Below, piece after piece: positions 1 through 11,149 of a DNA stretch of 64,000 nucleotides. The notes under the pieces were generated by a model. The model made no database searches, had not been told where the DNA came from, and saw nothing but the letters and a program-made list of their open reading frames with translations. The DNA is from Hortaea werneckii. Lineage: Eukaryota > Ascomycota > Dothideomycetes > Mycosphaerellales > Teratosphaeriaceae. The position numbers and the translations under genes are program-made. Numbering within the stretch: the first letter of the stretch is position 1; every line of letters begins with the position of its first letter. Location of the stretch: positions 434,001 through 498,000 of the forward strand of contig JBAOKB010000077.1 in the NCBI GenBank assembly GCA_037044905.1, given 5' to 3'.

Positions 1-2011
1 CTTGGATGACAGCGGCGCCGCCACCTGCGGGGGAAGGAGGCAGGGGTTTCTGCATGTCTTTCACGACTTGCGCGGCTTGGAGGAGGGTGTCGCGCCGGCG
101 GACGAAGCGGCGGAGGAAGACGTTCGAGACGTGTGGGGTTGTGGCGCAGGCGGCGAGGGGTGGGTCGCCGGCTTCGACGAGCTGGCGCCAGCGTTGGTAG
201 AGCTCGATGGCTTTTTCGGTCGTGGCGCCACGTCGGAGCAGGGCGAGGAGGAGGTAGGTGAAGACGTGCCGGGTGGGGGCTAAGCGGGGCGTGGCGGAGG
301 GGTTGGGTGGAGGTTCGGGCATGTCAAGGCCGAGCCTTTTCATCGGTTCGATGTCGAAAAGCTCCACGCATGCGGTTGCGATTTTGCCGAATGCATTCTG
401 CCAGCCGTCGGGGGCTGTTAGGGATTGTAAGGTCAGACAATGCAAGACTTCGGTCGCCACTATCTCGTTGGTCCGAATGTCGCCGACAGCGATAGCCTCC
501 TCGATGGTCTGTTTCAGCCGTTCGGCGTTCTGGATATCGAGCTTGCAGGCCTTCAGACGGATGGCGCAAGTGTATACGTCCATGCCAAGCCCTTGCTCGA
601 TCGCAGATCGGTGGACGGAATCTGCGGTCTCGATGTCTCCAGCTTCCACGGCGTTCAGCATGACAATGTTGCACAATGTCAAGTTGAGCTTGACGCCCAT
701 GGCGACCAGATGCTCAATCAGGCGTAAGCAAATGCGAAGGCCGCCGGACTGTGCACTGGACCGGCGAAGGATGGTCGAGCAAAGAGTGCGGAAAGGAATG
801 CCGTTCACTCTGGCGCCGGCTTCTTTGGCTTCGAGTAGCATGCTTAGGGCTCTCTCAAGCATGTCACGCTTGGCGAAGCTATCTGCCACATGTAAAAGCG
901 TATTAGGCGTCAACTTGACCTTCTCCGTCTTGACCATCTGGAAGATATCCCCCATCTGTGACTGAGAGAAGTGCGGCACGACGTGCTTGACAAAGTCCTG
1001 ACGGAAGATCCATTGCTCGTTCGTCTCGCGCGGGACGAGCTCGAAGAACGTGATTGCAAGGGTCCGAAGCCATGAGTGTCTGCTCCCGTCCTCGACGGAA
1101 TCATAATGTCGAGCCATCAGAGTCAGGACGTCTTCCACCCAATTGATTGGCGGGTAGATTGGCCTGTTGGTAGCGCGCAGAAAGTCGAACATATAGTCCA
1201 TCCGGTGGGCCAGAATCCACAGAGCCATATCACACCATGCCTGTCTTCCGATCATTCCTCGCTTTCGCGCAAACGTCTCCATGTTTACCTTGCCATCCCC
1301 ATTGAGCCTCTCCTGCTCGAACTCGTCCACCCATTCAGGCAACCGACTGTCAAACTCCAACGTATGCGGTTGAAAACACTCGCGTAGCTTCTTGTCATAC
1401 GGGAGAGATAGTTGTTGGAAGCGGGTGCTCCAGACGGACGAATACACTGCCGAGTTCCTCAGGTCGCTACGTATGGATTGGAAGGCGAACGGTGAGGCCT
1501 TTCGATTCAAAGCGCCGATGCGGGTCCTGTAGAGCGCGCGACTTCTCTGGTCATTCGGTACAGGCTCGCGTTGTTCCTCGCGACGGACATGCTCCGGGTC
1601 GAACACGCCCGTCCGTCTCCTTTGATGTCCTGTGGCATTCTTCTTTCCTGCCTTTTTGGTCTTTCGAGATGCTGATCGAGCAGCGGGAGAAGTCTTGCTA
1701 CTTTTCAACGTTTCGTTCTGACCCCCAGCGCTTTGCGAGGACGTTGAATCAGGCGCGAATGATGTCCTGTCAAGTTGTCGTTTCAATTCAACGTCTGCGT
1801 TGCCTGGCTGCACAGCATCATTGGAGCTACTTCGTTCAGACTCGGCGGAGGCTGCACCATCATCGGAAAGCCTTCTCTCGGCGACAGCAGAGCTGAGCCC
1901 TCGTCCCGTCCGAGAAAGAAGAGGCCATAATGGTAAGGGAGGTGGGCGTGGGCGGATGGGGCTGTTGTAGCTACGAGCTGCAAAGCGCGTGAAAATGCAG
2001 CATAGTGGCAT
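1..2011 (-). CDS. PPR-like mitochondrial protein, C-terminus cut by window edge
   Basis: One uninterrupted frame of 670 codons runs from an ATG at 2011 to the left edge without a stop, so the C-terminus lies outside. The N-terminus (MPLCCIFTRFAARSYNSP) is basic, rich in Ser/Arg and lacks acidic residues, as in a mitochondrial presequence. A low-complexity Ser/Arg/Lys linker follows to about residue 140. From about residue 350 the protein is a run of paired amphipathic helices at roughly 35-residue spacing (for example NTLLHVADSFAKRDMLERAL), which resembles fungal pentatricopeptide proteins that act on organellar RNA. I infer the PPR class from helix pattern only. Other helical-repeat families are possible. 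Reading frames on the opposite strand here are shadows. Confidence 0.6.
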   Translation of the reverse strand, partial: MPLCCIFTRFAARSYNSPIRPRPPPLPLWPLLSRTGRGLSSAVAERRLSDDGAASAESERSSSNDAVQPGNADVELKRQLDRTSFAPDSTSSQSAGGQNETLKSSKTSPAARSASRKTKKAGKKNATGHQRRRTGVFDPEHVRREEQREPVPNDQRSRALYRTRIGALNRKASPFAFQSIRSDLRNSAVYSSVWSTRFQQLSLPYDKKLRECFQPHTLEFDSRLPEWVDEFEQERLNGDGKVNMETFARKRGMIGRQAWCDMALWILAHRMDYMFDFLRATNRPIYPPINWVEDVLTLMARHYDSVEDGSRHSWLRTLAITFFELVPRETNEQWIFRQDFVKHVVPHFSQSQMGDIFQMVKTEKVKLTPNTLLHVADSFAKRDMLERALSMLLEAKEAGARVNGIPFRTLCSTILRRSSAQSGGLRICLRLIEHLVAMGVKLNLTLCNIVMLNAVEAGDIETADSVHRSAIEQGLGMDVYTCAIRLKACKLDIQNAERLKQTIEEAIAVGDIRTNEIVATEVLHCLTLQSLTAPDGWQNAFGKIATACVELFDIEPMKRLGLDMPEPPPNPSATPRLAPTRHVFTYLLLALLRRGATTEKAIELYQRWRQLVEAGDPPLAACATTPHVSNVFLRRFVRRRDTLLQAAQVVKDMQKPLPPSPAGGGAAVIQ

Positions 2012-2324
2012 AGGCGGGCATCGAGGGCATTCGCGCGTGTAGACAGGAAGGCGGAGTCGTTGCAGTCAGGATGTGTAGATTAAGGTAGGTATAGTATGTA
2101 CTCTATCAAAAATCTCGGGGATGGATTGGGAGCAACTTTGGGCTATTGCGGAGAAGCATTCAAGTTCGGGAGAGGCCGAGAGTCTGCTTCTCTGCTTGCA
2201 TGTTCCTTTCCTTGGTTCAACAGCAAATCAGAGCTCTCTTCAAAGGCAGGCTTCCTGCTGTACATATTTGACTTGATTTCAAAGGCTTTTTGCCCAGCTC
2301 AAGAACCACTACAGTTCTTCCGAC

Positions 2325-2990
2325 ATGGCTTCCAATCAAGCTTTGAGCGCTGCCACGCAAGATCGCAAAGCGCGTTTGGCACAGCTGAAGTCTCTCAAGC
2401 GAAAACAACCAGACACCTACCAGGAGACGGACGAGGAGGCACCAGCTCCCAAATCGCCGAAGAGCGCCGCAGCACAGGCGGAGAAAAAGGACACGGACAT
2501 CTATCTTTCTGGGAGGAACTACGATGCAGAGACACAAGGGCCACGACTGGGCTTTGAGACAGCGCCGTCAGAAGGCAAGAACACCCTAGAGAGGAAAGCC
2601 GCAGAGCTGGCGGCAGAGACCAAGAAACAGGCGGAGGAGGATGAAAAGCAGGACAAGCCACTCGACCTTTTCAAGCTGCAGCCCAAAAAACCGAATTGGG
2701 ATCTCAAGAGAGACCTTGACAGGAAGCTGGAACTACTGAATGTGAGGACCGACAATGCCATAGCGCGCCTCGTACGCGAACGGATAGCGAGTCAGCAAGA
2801 GGCTGCGAAGGCGAGGGCACGGAATGCAAAGGGAAGTGCAAACGGATCAGCTGAGGGGGAGGACGAAGGCGAAGCGGTAGGCATGGAGGGCGCATCACTT
2901 GTGGAGGCTGCGAATTTGCGCGAGCGCGAAGCTGAAGAGGAGGCCCGTCGGGAGCGCGAAGACGACGATGCGCTGCTGGATAGCAGTTGA
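2325..2990 (+). CDS. cwf18: Cwf18/CCDC12-family pre-mRNA splicing factor
   Basis: Single-exon gene of 221 residues. The family core is visible: an N-terminal helix (ATQDRKARLAQLKSLKRKQP), then the motif around RNYDAETQGPRLGF, then a coiled coil ending in DLKRDLDRKLELLNVRTDNA and IARLVRERI, which matches the cwf18 family (human CCDC12). In fission yeast and human, this protein belongs to the NineTeen/Prp19-associated spliceosome (Cdc5 complex) and acts in the nucleus. The C-terminal 60 residues are Glu/Arg/Ala-rich and unstructured. The ATG at 2325 is the first in frame and gives the usual family N-terminus. The gene lies 313 bases from the divergently transcribed PPR-like gene, so the two share an upstream region. 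Confidence 0.88.
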   Translation: MASNQALSAATQDRKARLAQLKSLKRKQPDTYQETDEEAPAPKSPKSAAAQAEKKDTDIYLSGRNYDAETQGPRLGFETAPSEGKNTLERKAAELAAETKKQAEEDEKQDKPLDLFKLQPKKPNWDLKRDLDRKLELLNVRTDNAIARLVRERIASQQEAAKARARNAKGSANGSAEGEDEGEAVGMEGASLVEAANLREREAEEEARREREDDDALLDSS

Positions 2991-5350
2991 GACCGAGGAT
3001 GGCGCGTGACACATCTTCTCTTGACCAATGAACAGCCTTGATAGCATCCCTAAGCGGCCATATGCCCAGGCTCGGCTTCGGGACAAACTGATTTGGCCAT
3101 CGAAGATCGCGATCGTGCGGGCATTACGCTCTCGGTATCTGGGCATGCAGTCAAGCGAGGGCAGAGTCAGCGTCTGTTTTGGGGTGGGCATGCAAATGAG
3201 GACGCTGCATTCGGTGCGATCAGTGCGCGACTTGCATGGGTCGCGATCGAGGGGGTTTCCAAGCCGAGAAGCCGTAAGCCCATGCGCGCCTGACAGCGGG
3301 CGGGCCTGTCGTGATGGATGGTCAGCGGTCACAGCAGCAAGGCGACTTGCATGGGCTCAGCCCACCGTCAGCCCGCCCATCGTTCCCGAAGTTCCTGATT
3401 ACGACCCATGCGAAGAAAAAAATGTCGCCTTGAATTACCAATCAGAAATGGCATCTGTGCGCCACGGATAAGAGGCTTCAGCAAATAGCAGGGTGTTCTA
3501 TACCTGCAGCGCTGACACTTCCCCTTCCATCAGGAGTGCAGCTAGGCAGGCTCCAGTAAGGGGCCAGGTTGTTAGATTACCTGCACCACCAACGCCATGC
3601 AGTCAAGCGAAAGACAGGGCCACGGTTTGACAACCGAGCTGACTTAGCTAGTCCCCAAAAGTCAATAGAAACTTGAATTTTGTCGACAGGATGGACCACC
3701 CGCACCATATCGCACACCCCATTTCCTTTGCGCGCTTGTTCAACGCCGATCCCCACCCACCGTACTGCAGCAGCGCTGATACAGTAGTGGTACATACTAT
3801 AGTACCTAGTGTGCAAGTGCCGTAAAGAGGACCTTTCACCCACCACCCCGCCTGTTCCTCCGGGCCGTCACTTCATCTGTATCCAAATGAGGGGTCCCGG
3901 GCCTCGCCACAGCCTACTTCTGGCTTGGACCGAATGGACTAATGGGGGTCGTCGTCGCTATCGCTGTTCTATGTGCAGAATGTCTCAGCTGGCGTGCTCG
4001 GTGGGAGGCTGGAGCATGTAATAAGGCTTAGAGGCTTCTTCACTCACCTTTCTCCCTCAATTAATTGTTCGCTGTTATGCTAGTGTGGATACGTGAGGAT
4101 TGCCGAGCGCTAGGAGATACATAGGGACTTGCAGTGTTCGCTTGCGCGGGGATTCGTCTCGGATTACTGCCTTACACGTGGATTGTTGCTGTCTCGTCAT
4201 TGCAGCTCGGCCTTTTGACTGACGGTGCATACATGTGCTTCAAGTCACATTCCGTGAGTATGCCTACATGATACCTACCGGAAAACGATAGATGAGACAG
4301 TTGCATACTGCGCGGCAGGCGCGACTTGTTGGACGACTCGGAGGGATCGTTTACTAGGTGGCTTGAGCTCGCTGCATAAAAGTGCAGTCTGTGCCTCGAG
4401 CTAATGCAGGCAGAGAGGAAAAGGCCGTCATTTGTTACTGGTGGTGGCATTATTCGAAGCAGTGCTACAGAATGCGCGGGTTCACCATCACGCTTGCGCT
4501 GCAGATACCTAGGTTACTTTCAAGTTGCTACTATGTACTTCCCCCATCTCTTCACACCACGTAGATGATGCGAAGCGGGATGCGCCCTGTTCGCCTACGC
4601 CGTCACATGGCCTCCCGAGACAGGCCTGCCCGCCGATCGTCCATGATGTCTAAGGTACCTAAGGTGGGTATGTATGTATTTACATGGTATACAGCTTCTT
4701 GTCCATATTATTTCATCATGTCTCAGACAGGCGCATCGCATCATCTGTCTCGTCAGTGTACAGCGGAGGGGAGCGCTAGCGGCAGGCCATCAAGCCACAT
4801 TCGGATCTAACTTCCGAGCCTTTCAAGGTTCAATGTTGGGCGCCGGCGCGCGGTTCACGTTGCTGTTTTCCCCACATTGACTACTTCGTCCCTCATCATC
4901 ATCGCGAGGTCACCGGTATACTGTAGTAGTGGATTGCCCGCCCCGCTGCCCTGCAAACCTTAGCCGCCGGCCTGTTGAGCCCGAACTTTGCCTCTTCCTC
5001 TCCCGCCGCTGCCACATTGAACAAGCCCATCATCGTTGGCGACACAGCGGCGCCGACCCATTCTCAACAAATTCCGCCAAGACTCCTCCCGCCCTAGTCC
5101 TACTCCCGCCGACCTCGACATGCAATAGACGGCTGCGGCAACGGACAATGATACCCGCCTGCGAATAACCTCGAGTCCGCGAACGGCATTGCAGGTGTTC
5201 AATGTCAATCAGGAACCAGTGCGGGTAGTGTTTGCTGCGGTGTGTGAGTGAAAAAAAATAAAAATAAAAAAACTTGCTTGACTGGTTTCGGTGGGCAAGA
5301 GACAAGAGACGGGCCAGCGCAAGCGAAGTCGGCGGGGTGGCCCACCAGCA
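2991..5350 (+). other. Long intergenic region upstream of the kinase
   Basis: No reading frame here has recognisable protein character. The stretch probably holds the cwf18 3' end and the promoter and leader of the kinase gene. An A-rich tract at about 5251-5272 sits roughly 80 bases before the kinase ATG. A gap of 2.3 kb is long for this gene-dense neighbourhood and fits a heavily regulated signalling gene, which is inference. Confidence 0.5.
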
Positions 5351-8300
5351 ATGTCAATGAACCCCGTCAAGAATGGTCATCTCGAGGCTGTGAAACAGAG
5401 ATCCGAAGCCGGGAGCGATGGCGGTGACATGGAGACCCCGAGGTCTGAAGTGCCTATCCAGGTCAAGGTCTTGTCGCCTGCCGGAGAGCCTGCTCCCCCA
5501 GCAGCGGCCGATGACTACTTTGGCTCCGAGCCCGCGAGTAGAGAATTGTCGCGTGTTTCCAGCGCAGCCACACCGGCGCCGGCAGCGGTGGCAAGTGCTA
5601 GCGACATTACCGCCACCGGCCAGATACAGCGGCCAGAAACCGCACAGCTCTTTCGTTCCCCCGATGAGCGACCCCAGACCCATAGTCACGTGTCTAGCCA
5701 GAGTATCCAGAGTGCAGACAGCGGCAGGACATTGACAGCGCCCAGTGGGCCGACGTCTGCACCACCACTGTCTGCACAGCAGATCCGGCCAGCGTTTCCC
5801 AATCAGTCGTATGCTGCTCTTCACAGCCAGCAGTATCCCGTAAGACGCCACGCGCCACCAGTACTCCGCCAGCGTAGTTCGCACCCGGGCCAGATCTATA
5901 CTTTCACGTCGGCATTTGCCTCTGCGCATCAGCCCGGCATACATCCGCCCGGCATTAAGACTGTCGGAAACTCACCAGCGGTCACTCCGGGATCAGGCTT
6001 GTTCTCGCCGCAACCAGCACCCCCAACAGAAGATTATGAGTCTCCCGAGACACCGGGCACCTACTCAAGTCCATTCCTGCATTTCACCCACCGACAGGCG
6101 CCGAAGGAGACCCACGTAGCCGATGTGGACGTTGACCCAGTTTCGGGCAGAAAGCTGATCAACCATTATGAGATTGTCGACGAGCTCGGTCGCGGCACGC
6201 ATGGTAAAGTCAAGCTCGGTCGTGATCTGCAGACGGACAACACGCACGTTGCCATCAAGATTGTCGAGCGGTACTCTAAGCGACGAAAGCTCGGGAAGCT
6301 TGTTTCTGCTGCGGAGGACAAGGTGAAGAAGGAGGTTGCCATTCTGAAGAAGGCTCGACATCCCAACATCGTTGCTTTGTTGGAGGTGATCGATGACCCA
6401 ACACGGAAAAAGGTGTATATTGTCTTGGAATGGGTGGAGCGGGGTGAGATCAACTGGCGGGCTAAGACGCCGAAGGATATCGCCATGGTAGAGGCCAGAC
6501 GTTACGAGAGAGAGCGGAGCGGGAAGCATGATGCTCAGACAGATGCTGAAGATGTTGCGGTTCTACTTGAAGCGAATAAGCGATTAGAGAAGGAGAAGCG
6601 ACGGCGGCAGCGTGCACAACGGCGAAATGTGCAGAAGATGCACAATCAGGCGGAGGATTCGTTGGCATGGAGTCATGAGATGGGGCCTGATAATTTGAGC
6701 GAGGATTCGGACGATGATCGCCTCTCACGAGTCTCAACCGCGACAACGGTAGACTCAGTCTCGGGCAGCAGACTGTTCAACGAAGCGCGAAGGCCATCGC
6801 GTGCGATCTCTCCATTGCCTCCCGCAGCTGAAGAGGATCTGGAGGAGCATCAGACCCCGACAACGGAAGAACCGAATCAGTTCTTGCCGCTCACCAACGA
6901 GCCTTTGTCAATGTCCCCGACAAGTTTCGCGAGACAAGGTAGTGAGCTGTTCCAGAAGACGGGCCTTGAGCGGACAGGGCTAGAGGGCACAATGTTTGGG
7001 GCTTATTCGTCAGGATCTAACAGTTCATCTCGCATGAACAGCGTTGCCAATGGATCTGTTGACCCTGCCGAGTACACTCATATTGCCAAGGAGATCCTAG
7101 ACAGTGATCTGAACCCGGAGTTGGAATACGTGCCGATCATGACAGTCCAACAAGCACGAGTCGCTTTCAGAGATACGTTGCTCGGCTTGCAATACTTGCA
7201 CTACCAAGGGATCGTTCATAGGGATATCAAGCCCCCGAATCTACTGGCGACTATTGACCACCGGGTCAAAATATCCGACTTTGGTGTCTCGTATCTTGGC
7301 CGGCCTAACGGCGAAGGCGAGACTGCAGAAGAAGTGAGCGAGCATGAAGCGCAAGATTTCGATGAGGCGAAGGAGCTTGCCAAGACTGTCGGTACCCCTG
7401 CATTTTATGCTCCGGAGCTTTGCATCGCTGAGCCTGGAGACGATCCATTACCAGTGACCAAAGCAATTGATGTATGGGCGTTGGGTATTACGCTCTTCTG
7501 CATGCTGTTCGCACGTACGCCTTTCGTCGACAACGAGTTCATCGTCATGCGGCAAATCGCGGACGAGGACATCTATATACCGCATAAGCGTCTGGTGCCG
7601 GTGACTGCCAAACCTCAGTCGCGAGCTTCTTCGCATGGCCGCGCGTTCCCTCCGCTACAGAACGGTCGGCGCAATGACTTGGACTTGGTTTACGAGGACG
7701 TGGACGAAACCCTACACGACTTGTTGAGGAGACTCCTCACTAAGGATCCACGGAAACGGATCACGCTAGAGGAAGTGCGTCATCATCCTTGGGTAGTTGC
7801 TGATCTGCCCAACAAGTTGAAGTGGCTTGAGGAGACCGATCCCAATCGCCAAAGTCAAGGCAAGAAGATCGAGATTTCGAAGGAAGATGTCAGCCAGGCC
7901 GTTGTGCCCTTGCAATTCATCGACCGCGTTCGCTCGGGCCTCAAGAAAGTGGGCGAGCGACTTGGCATTACCAGCAGGTCTGGCAGAGGTCGCTCTGGTT
8001 CTAATGCTGGTCTCAGCGGAGGCAGTCAGCCTGGCTCCTCGAGTGGCTCTGCGGCGTCGTCTAGTAGCACACTACACCAGGACCATCGAAGGGCGAGCAT
8101 CAAGCCTGACGAGCAGACACAGATATACTCAGCCCTCGCTGCGTCCCGTCATCCCTTGGGCGAGCATCCGCTGTCCAAGAGCGTTAATGCCAGTCCTGAC
8201 ATAGAGCGGAGTGAGGAGTCGCTTCATAGTGCGCCCCCTTCTCTTAGGGAAGAAGACGAAGACGACGAGTTGAGGATGCAACCTACACCGTCGAGACCTT

Positions 8301-9598
8301 GGGTGCCTGAGCGCGCTAATACCACCATGAGCACTACCGGATCTGGCCGGACACTCAAGCAGGGCGATATCGGACGAGGGCGAGAGTCGCCGCCTCCTTC
8401 CCCTGGTATGCCTGGCACACCGGTAGCTCTGGATACCCCCGGCGGTCATGGTCTAACATCTTTCCTGGGTAGCGGAACTGCGCGTCGCATGTTCAAAAGC
8501 CTGAGAGAGAAGAGCATGCCTCGCGGACACGATTCGAGGGCACGTTCGAGCGACCGGGCCTCTGTTGCCAGCGAAGCGCCTCATGGCGAACCGAGCCTCG
8601 CTCTTAGCAACACGGTCGCTGCTGGCCACGTCCACGCTCCAGAGGTCCCGCACGAGTACGGCTCCAGCAGCGCTCCTGGGAGCAAGCACAACAGCCCCGC
8701 TTCGTCACGCGCTCAGTCTGTGGTCAGTGCGAACAGCAAGCTTTCTGTGGGTCAACGGCACGGTGGAAGCGTGTCACGAACTAGCTCCGCGGCGTCTATG
8801 AGATCTCTCTATGCGCGGAACGCGGAGGCGCAAGCGGTAGAAACGACAGCGGATTTCAGAGCGCAGCCGCGCGTGGAAGAATCGAGCGCTGAAGACTGGC
8901 AGCGAGCAGATGAGGAACGCATTAGGAAGCTCATAAGGGAGGACGATGCCACAGTACCGCCACCGGCGCCGGACGCTGACCGAACTTGTCCGCCAAGTCC
9001 AGATGACCACCACGAAGAGCATCTGCGAAGTCAGGCAAGGCAAGCTCCTGTCCTTGACACGTCGAACCCAACGTCTCATGAGGCCAGTCCGACTAGTCAC
9101 ACGGCACAGATGCCACCCGCGATGGTCTCTAGTTCTTCGGACTTTGGCTCGGCTGTATCGATGTCGGTATCGAATCCGTCGATACCGTCTGTGATTTCGG
9201 AGGCCACGTCAGTAGACCAAGCAGAAGGATTACCTCTCGAGGCGACTGACCAGAAGCACATTCTCGCGTCCGATGACACCATCAACAACCGGCCCAAGAT
9301 CCACGAAGAGCACTTTGACGAAGGCTACACCCCGGACCTCGAACAGCCGCTCGACAGCGGCGACGAAGAATATGACGAAGATTCCTCCGATAGTGACGGC
9401 GGGCTCGTCATGACGCGGAAGCGGTCCAAAGACCAAGGCAAAAACAATTCTTCCCTCTCCACACCCGCCGCCAAGGAGCGGAGGGGCACAAGTCTCTCTG
9501 CGCGCTCCAAGAAGTCGTCCCGCAGCGGCAGTAGCAACACGATGAAGAAGGTGCGCACCCGCGACTCTGCCGACGAGCCCACGCCCGTTCCAGAATGA
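5351..9598 (+). CDS. CaMKK/SNF1-activating-type Ser/Thr protein kinase
   Basis: Single exon of 1415 residues from the ATG at 5351; the open frame extends upstream only through a non-ATG codon. The kinase domain spans about residues 270-813: glycine loop ELGRGTHGKVKLG, catalytic Lys in HVAIKIV (about 300), catalytic loop IVHRDIKPPNLL (about 622), DFGVSYL (about 643), activation segment KTVGTPAFYAPEL and a final HHPWVV. About 230 residues, Arg/Lys- and Ser-rich, are inserted between the N-lobe strand VYIVLEWV and the C-lobe. This architecture matches fungal Sak1/Tos3/Elm1 and fission yeast Ssp1, and CMKC of aspergilli, which phosphorylate Snf1/AMPK and CaM kinases. The 270-residue N-terminus and the 600-residue Ser/Pro-rich C-terminus are disordered and probably regulatory. 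Assignment to the family is strong; the exact orthologue is not settled. Confidence 0.9.
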   Translation: MSMNPVKNGHLEAVKQRSEAGSDGGDMETPRSEVPIQVKVLSPAGEPAPPAAADDYFGSEPASRELSRVSSAATPAPAAVASASDITATGQIQRPETAQLFRSPDERPQTHSHVSSQSIQSADSGRTLTAPSGPTSAPPLSAQQIRPAFPNQSYAALHSQQYPVRRHAPPVLRQRSSHPGQIYTFTSAFASAHQPGIHPPGIKTVGNSPAVTPGSGLFSPQPAPPTEDYESPETPGTYSSPFLHFTHRQAPKETHVADVDVDPVSGRKLINHYEIVDELGRGTHGKVKLGRDLQTDNTHVAIKIVERYSKRRKLGKLVSAAEDKVKKEVAILKKARHPNIVALLEVIDDPTRKKVYIVLEWVERGEINWRAKTPKDIAMVEARRYERERSGKHDAQTDAEDVAVLLEANKRLEKEKRRRQRAQRRNVQKMHNQAEDSLAWSHEMGPDNLSEDSDDDRLSRVSTATTVDSVSGSRLFNEARRPSRAISPLPPAAEEDLEEHQTPTTEEPNQFLPLTNEPLSMSPTSFARQGSELFQKTGLERTGLEGTMFGAYSSGSNSSSRMNSVANGSVDPAEYTHIAKEILDSDLNPELEYVPIMTVQQARVAFRDTLLGLQYLHYQGIVHRDIKPPNLLATIDHRVKISDFGVSYLGRPNGEGETAEEVSEHEAQDFDEAKELAKTVGTPAFYAPELCIAEPGDDPLPVTKAIDVWALGITLFCMLFARTPFVDNEFIVMRQIADEDIYIPHKRLVPVTAKPQSRASSHGRAFPPLQNGRRNDLDLVYEDVDETLHDLLRRLLTKDPRKRITLEEVRHHPWVVADLPNKLKWLEETDPNRQSQGKKIEISKEDVSQAVVPLQFIDRVRSGLKKVGERLGITSRSGRGRSGSNAGLSGGSQPGSSSGSAASSSSTLHQDHRRASIKPDEQTQIYSALAASRHPLGEHPLSKSVNASPDIERSEESLHSAPPSLREEDEDDELRMQPTPSRPWVPERANTTMSTTGSGRTLKQGDIGRGRESPPPSPGMPGTPVALDTPGGHGLTSFLGSGTARRMFKSLREKSMPRGHDSRARSSDRASVASEAPHGEPSLALSNTVAAGHVHAPEVPHEYGSSSAPGSKHNSPASSRAQSVVSANSKLSVGQRHGGSVSRTSSAASMRSLYARNAEAQAVETTADFRAQPRVEESSAEDWQRADEERIRKLIREDDATVPPPAPDADRTCPPSPDDHHEEHLRSQARQAPVLDTSNPTSHEASPTSHTAQMPPAMVSSSSDFGSAVSMSVSNPSIPSVISEATSVDQAEGLPLEATDQKHILASDDTINNRPKIHEEHFDEGYTPDLEQPLDSGDEEYDEDSSDSDGGLVMTRKRSKDQGKNNSSLSTPAAKERRGTSLSARSKKSSRSGSSNTMKKVRTRDSADEPTPVPE

Positions 9599-11149
9599 AA
9601 AGCTTTTTCCGAACCGAAGACCCTCCTTTGGGAGGACGACGCCACCACATTCCCAAATCCCAAGGGAAAAGATGTGGTCACGGGGCGGGATTCCTTTTTT
9701 TTTTCTATTTTTCTATTTTTTTTTTTTTTTCATGACTTGACGAGGTCCATGAATTTCACGACAACAAATCAACAATTTTACCACCACTTGCGGCTCTTGA
9801 TACCCCACCCCACCCACAAACCCCCTCAGACCAAGTCAAACCCTTCTTTACGATTGCAGTCGAAAATGGGGAAAGCGAAATTCCACTCAGATCCTATCTA
9901 GCATGCATGCATCATCATCGTCATTGTTTCATCCGCTTCTTCTTGCCTTGCCTTGCCTTCTCCCTCACTCGCCGCCCTTTCGAGACCATTTCCCGTCAGA
10001 TGTCCCCGGACGGGGCGGGGGGGGGGGAGGGGAAAGGGAAAAGGGGCATATATCCCATTCTGGATTTCATGTATGGAATATCAAAGAAGCGACGGCGTTT
10101 TTCCCCTTTACCGGATCCAGCGATAGACCGGAGTAGGGGCGGGGAGGGGCGGGGTGGAGTCTTGGTTTTGGTTTCCCCTTTTCTTTTTTGACCCTTTGTT
10201 GTGTACAGCATATGGAGAGGGAGGGGCAGGCACACTCATCATCATCATCATTTGGAGAAGCACAAAAGAAAGAAAGGGAGGAAGGAGGGAGGAAGGGGAA
10301 AGGGAGGGAAGGAGAGCGCTGGGTTTCCTCCCCCACCCCCAAACAGAACAGAACGGAAAACAGGACGCTTGTATTTGGTTTTAGGCTGGTCAGGGTTAGG
10401 GTGGAGGGCAGCGGAGCAAAATCGACTCTTGGATCTGTGTTTCTTCAGAGGGACACGGTATCACGGTCTTACGCAGGGGGGAAAAGCGCTCTGCTCTGCC
10501 GCCTTTTTCTTTGAGGAAGAGAATGGGAAAGGAAATTTGTGGCCCCATAGGGAACAAGGCGCGTTTCCGCTGCTTGCCTTTTCTCTTTCAGGAGCCGTCC
10601 TAGCATGAGTGTTGTGGGGAGGCATTTATTGTTACATTTTGGGGCGGGGAAGTGTGAAACCGCTCTAGATAGATGATCCTGTATCAGATGGGCCAGGCCA
10701 GAGAATCTCCAGTGGTGCTGGCATTCTTACGATCAGACGAAACCTTTCTGGCTTTTCTTCTAATCCTCCTAGTGTAATGCTCATGTCCTCTTCAAATCAA
10801 CGGAGGGACGCAGAGAATATCGCTCCCGCGCGCACGTGATGACATGTGAAGTTTGTATGGAGGTGCCATGAGGAATACCGATGATTGGCTGCGTTCGTGC
10901 CTTATCGATAACGCCGACCACCCTCCCCCAGCCGAGGCCCGTCGGTCTTGGCGATGATGTGAGGTGAATGCTTCCCTGCTGCTGTTGTTTGCTTGGTGAC
11001 TCGTATCCAAGCCCAGTCTGCTCAGGATATAGGCGCATTCGGAATTCTGGTGGAGATCCTGAAAGGAAATCACGCGTGGGATTACTAGCAGCCTTGATAA
11101 TCCGCCCCCAATCTTCCTTACCGCGCGCGGCGGAGCATTGCTCATAGCA
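9599..11149 (+). other. Intergenic region rich in simple sequence
   Basis: No supported gene. The region begins with the kinase 3' end and T-rich tracts at about 9690-9731, then a G-rich run near 10013-10040, then purine-rich stretches at about 10230-10330. It ends in the PEX19 promoter. Open frames here are products of low-complexity sequence. Confidence 0.6.
10013..10040 (+). repeat. G-run with G-quadruplex potential
   Basis: Several runs of three or more G, one of them more than ten bases long, follow each other within about 30 bases between the kinase and PEX19. The pattern fits the G-quadruplex consensus on the plus strand. Function is unknown, and such runs are also prone to miscounting in sequencing. 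Confidence 0.4.

Noticed and set aside
258..965. Plus-strand frame of 235 codons
   Set aside because: It is the reverse shadow of the long minus-strand PPR-like frame and lacks protein-like composition.
5291..5350. Kinase start 20 codons upstream
   Set aside because: The frame begins there with GTG, not ATG. The first in-frame ATG is at 5351 in a normal context.
9674..10608. Several overlapping frames after the kinase gene
   Set aside because: They arise from T-, G- and purine-rich simple sequence and have no protein character.
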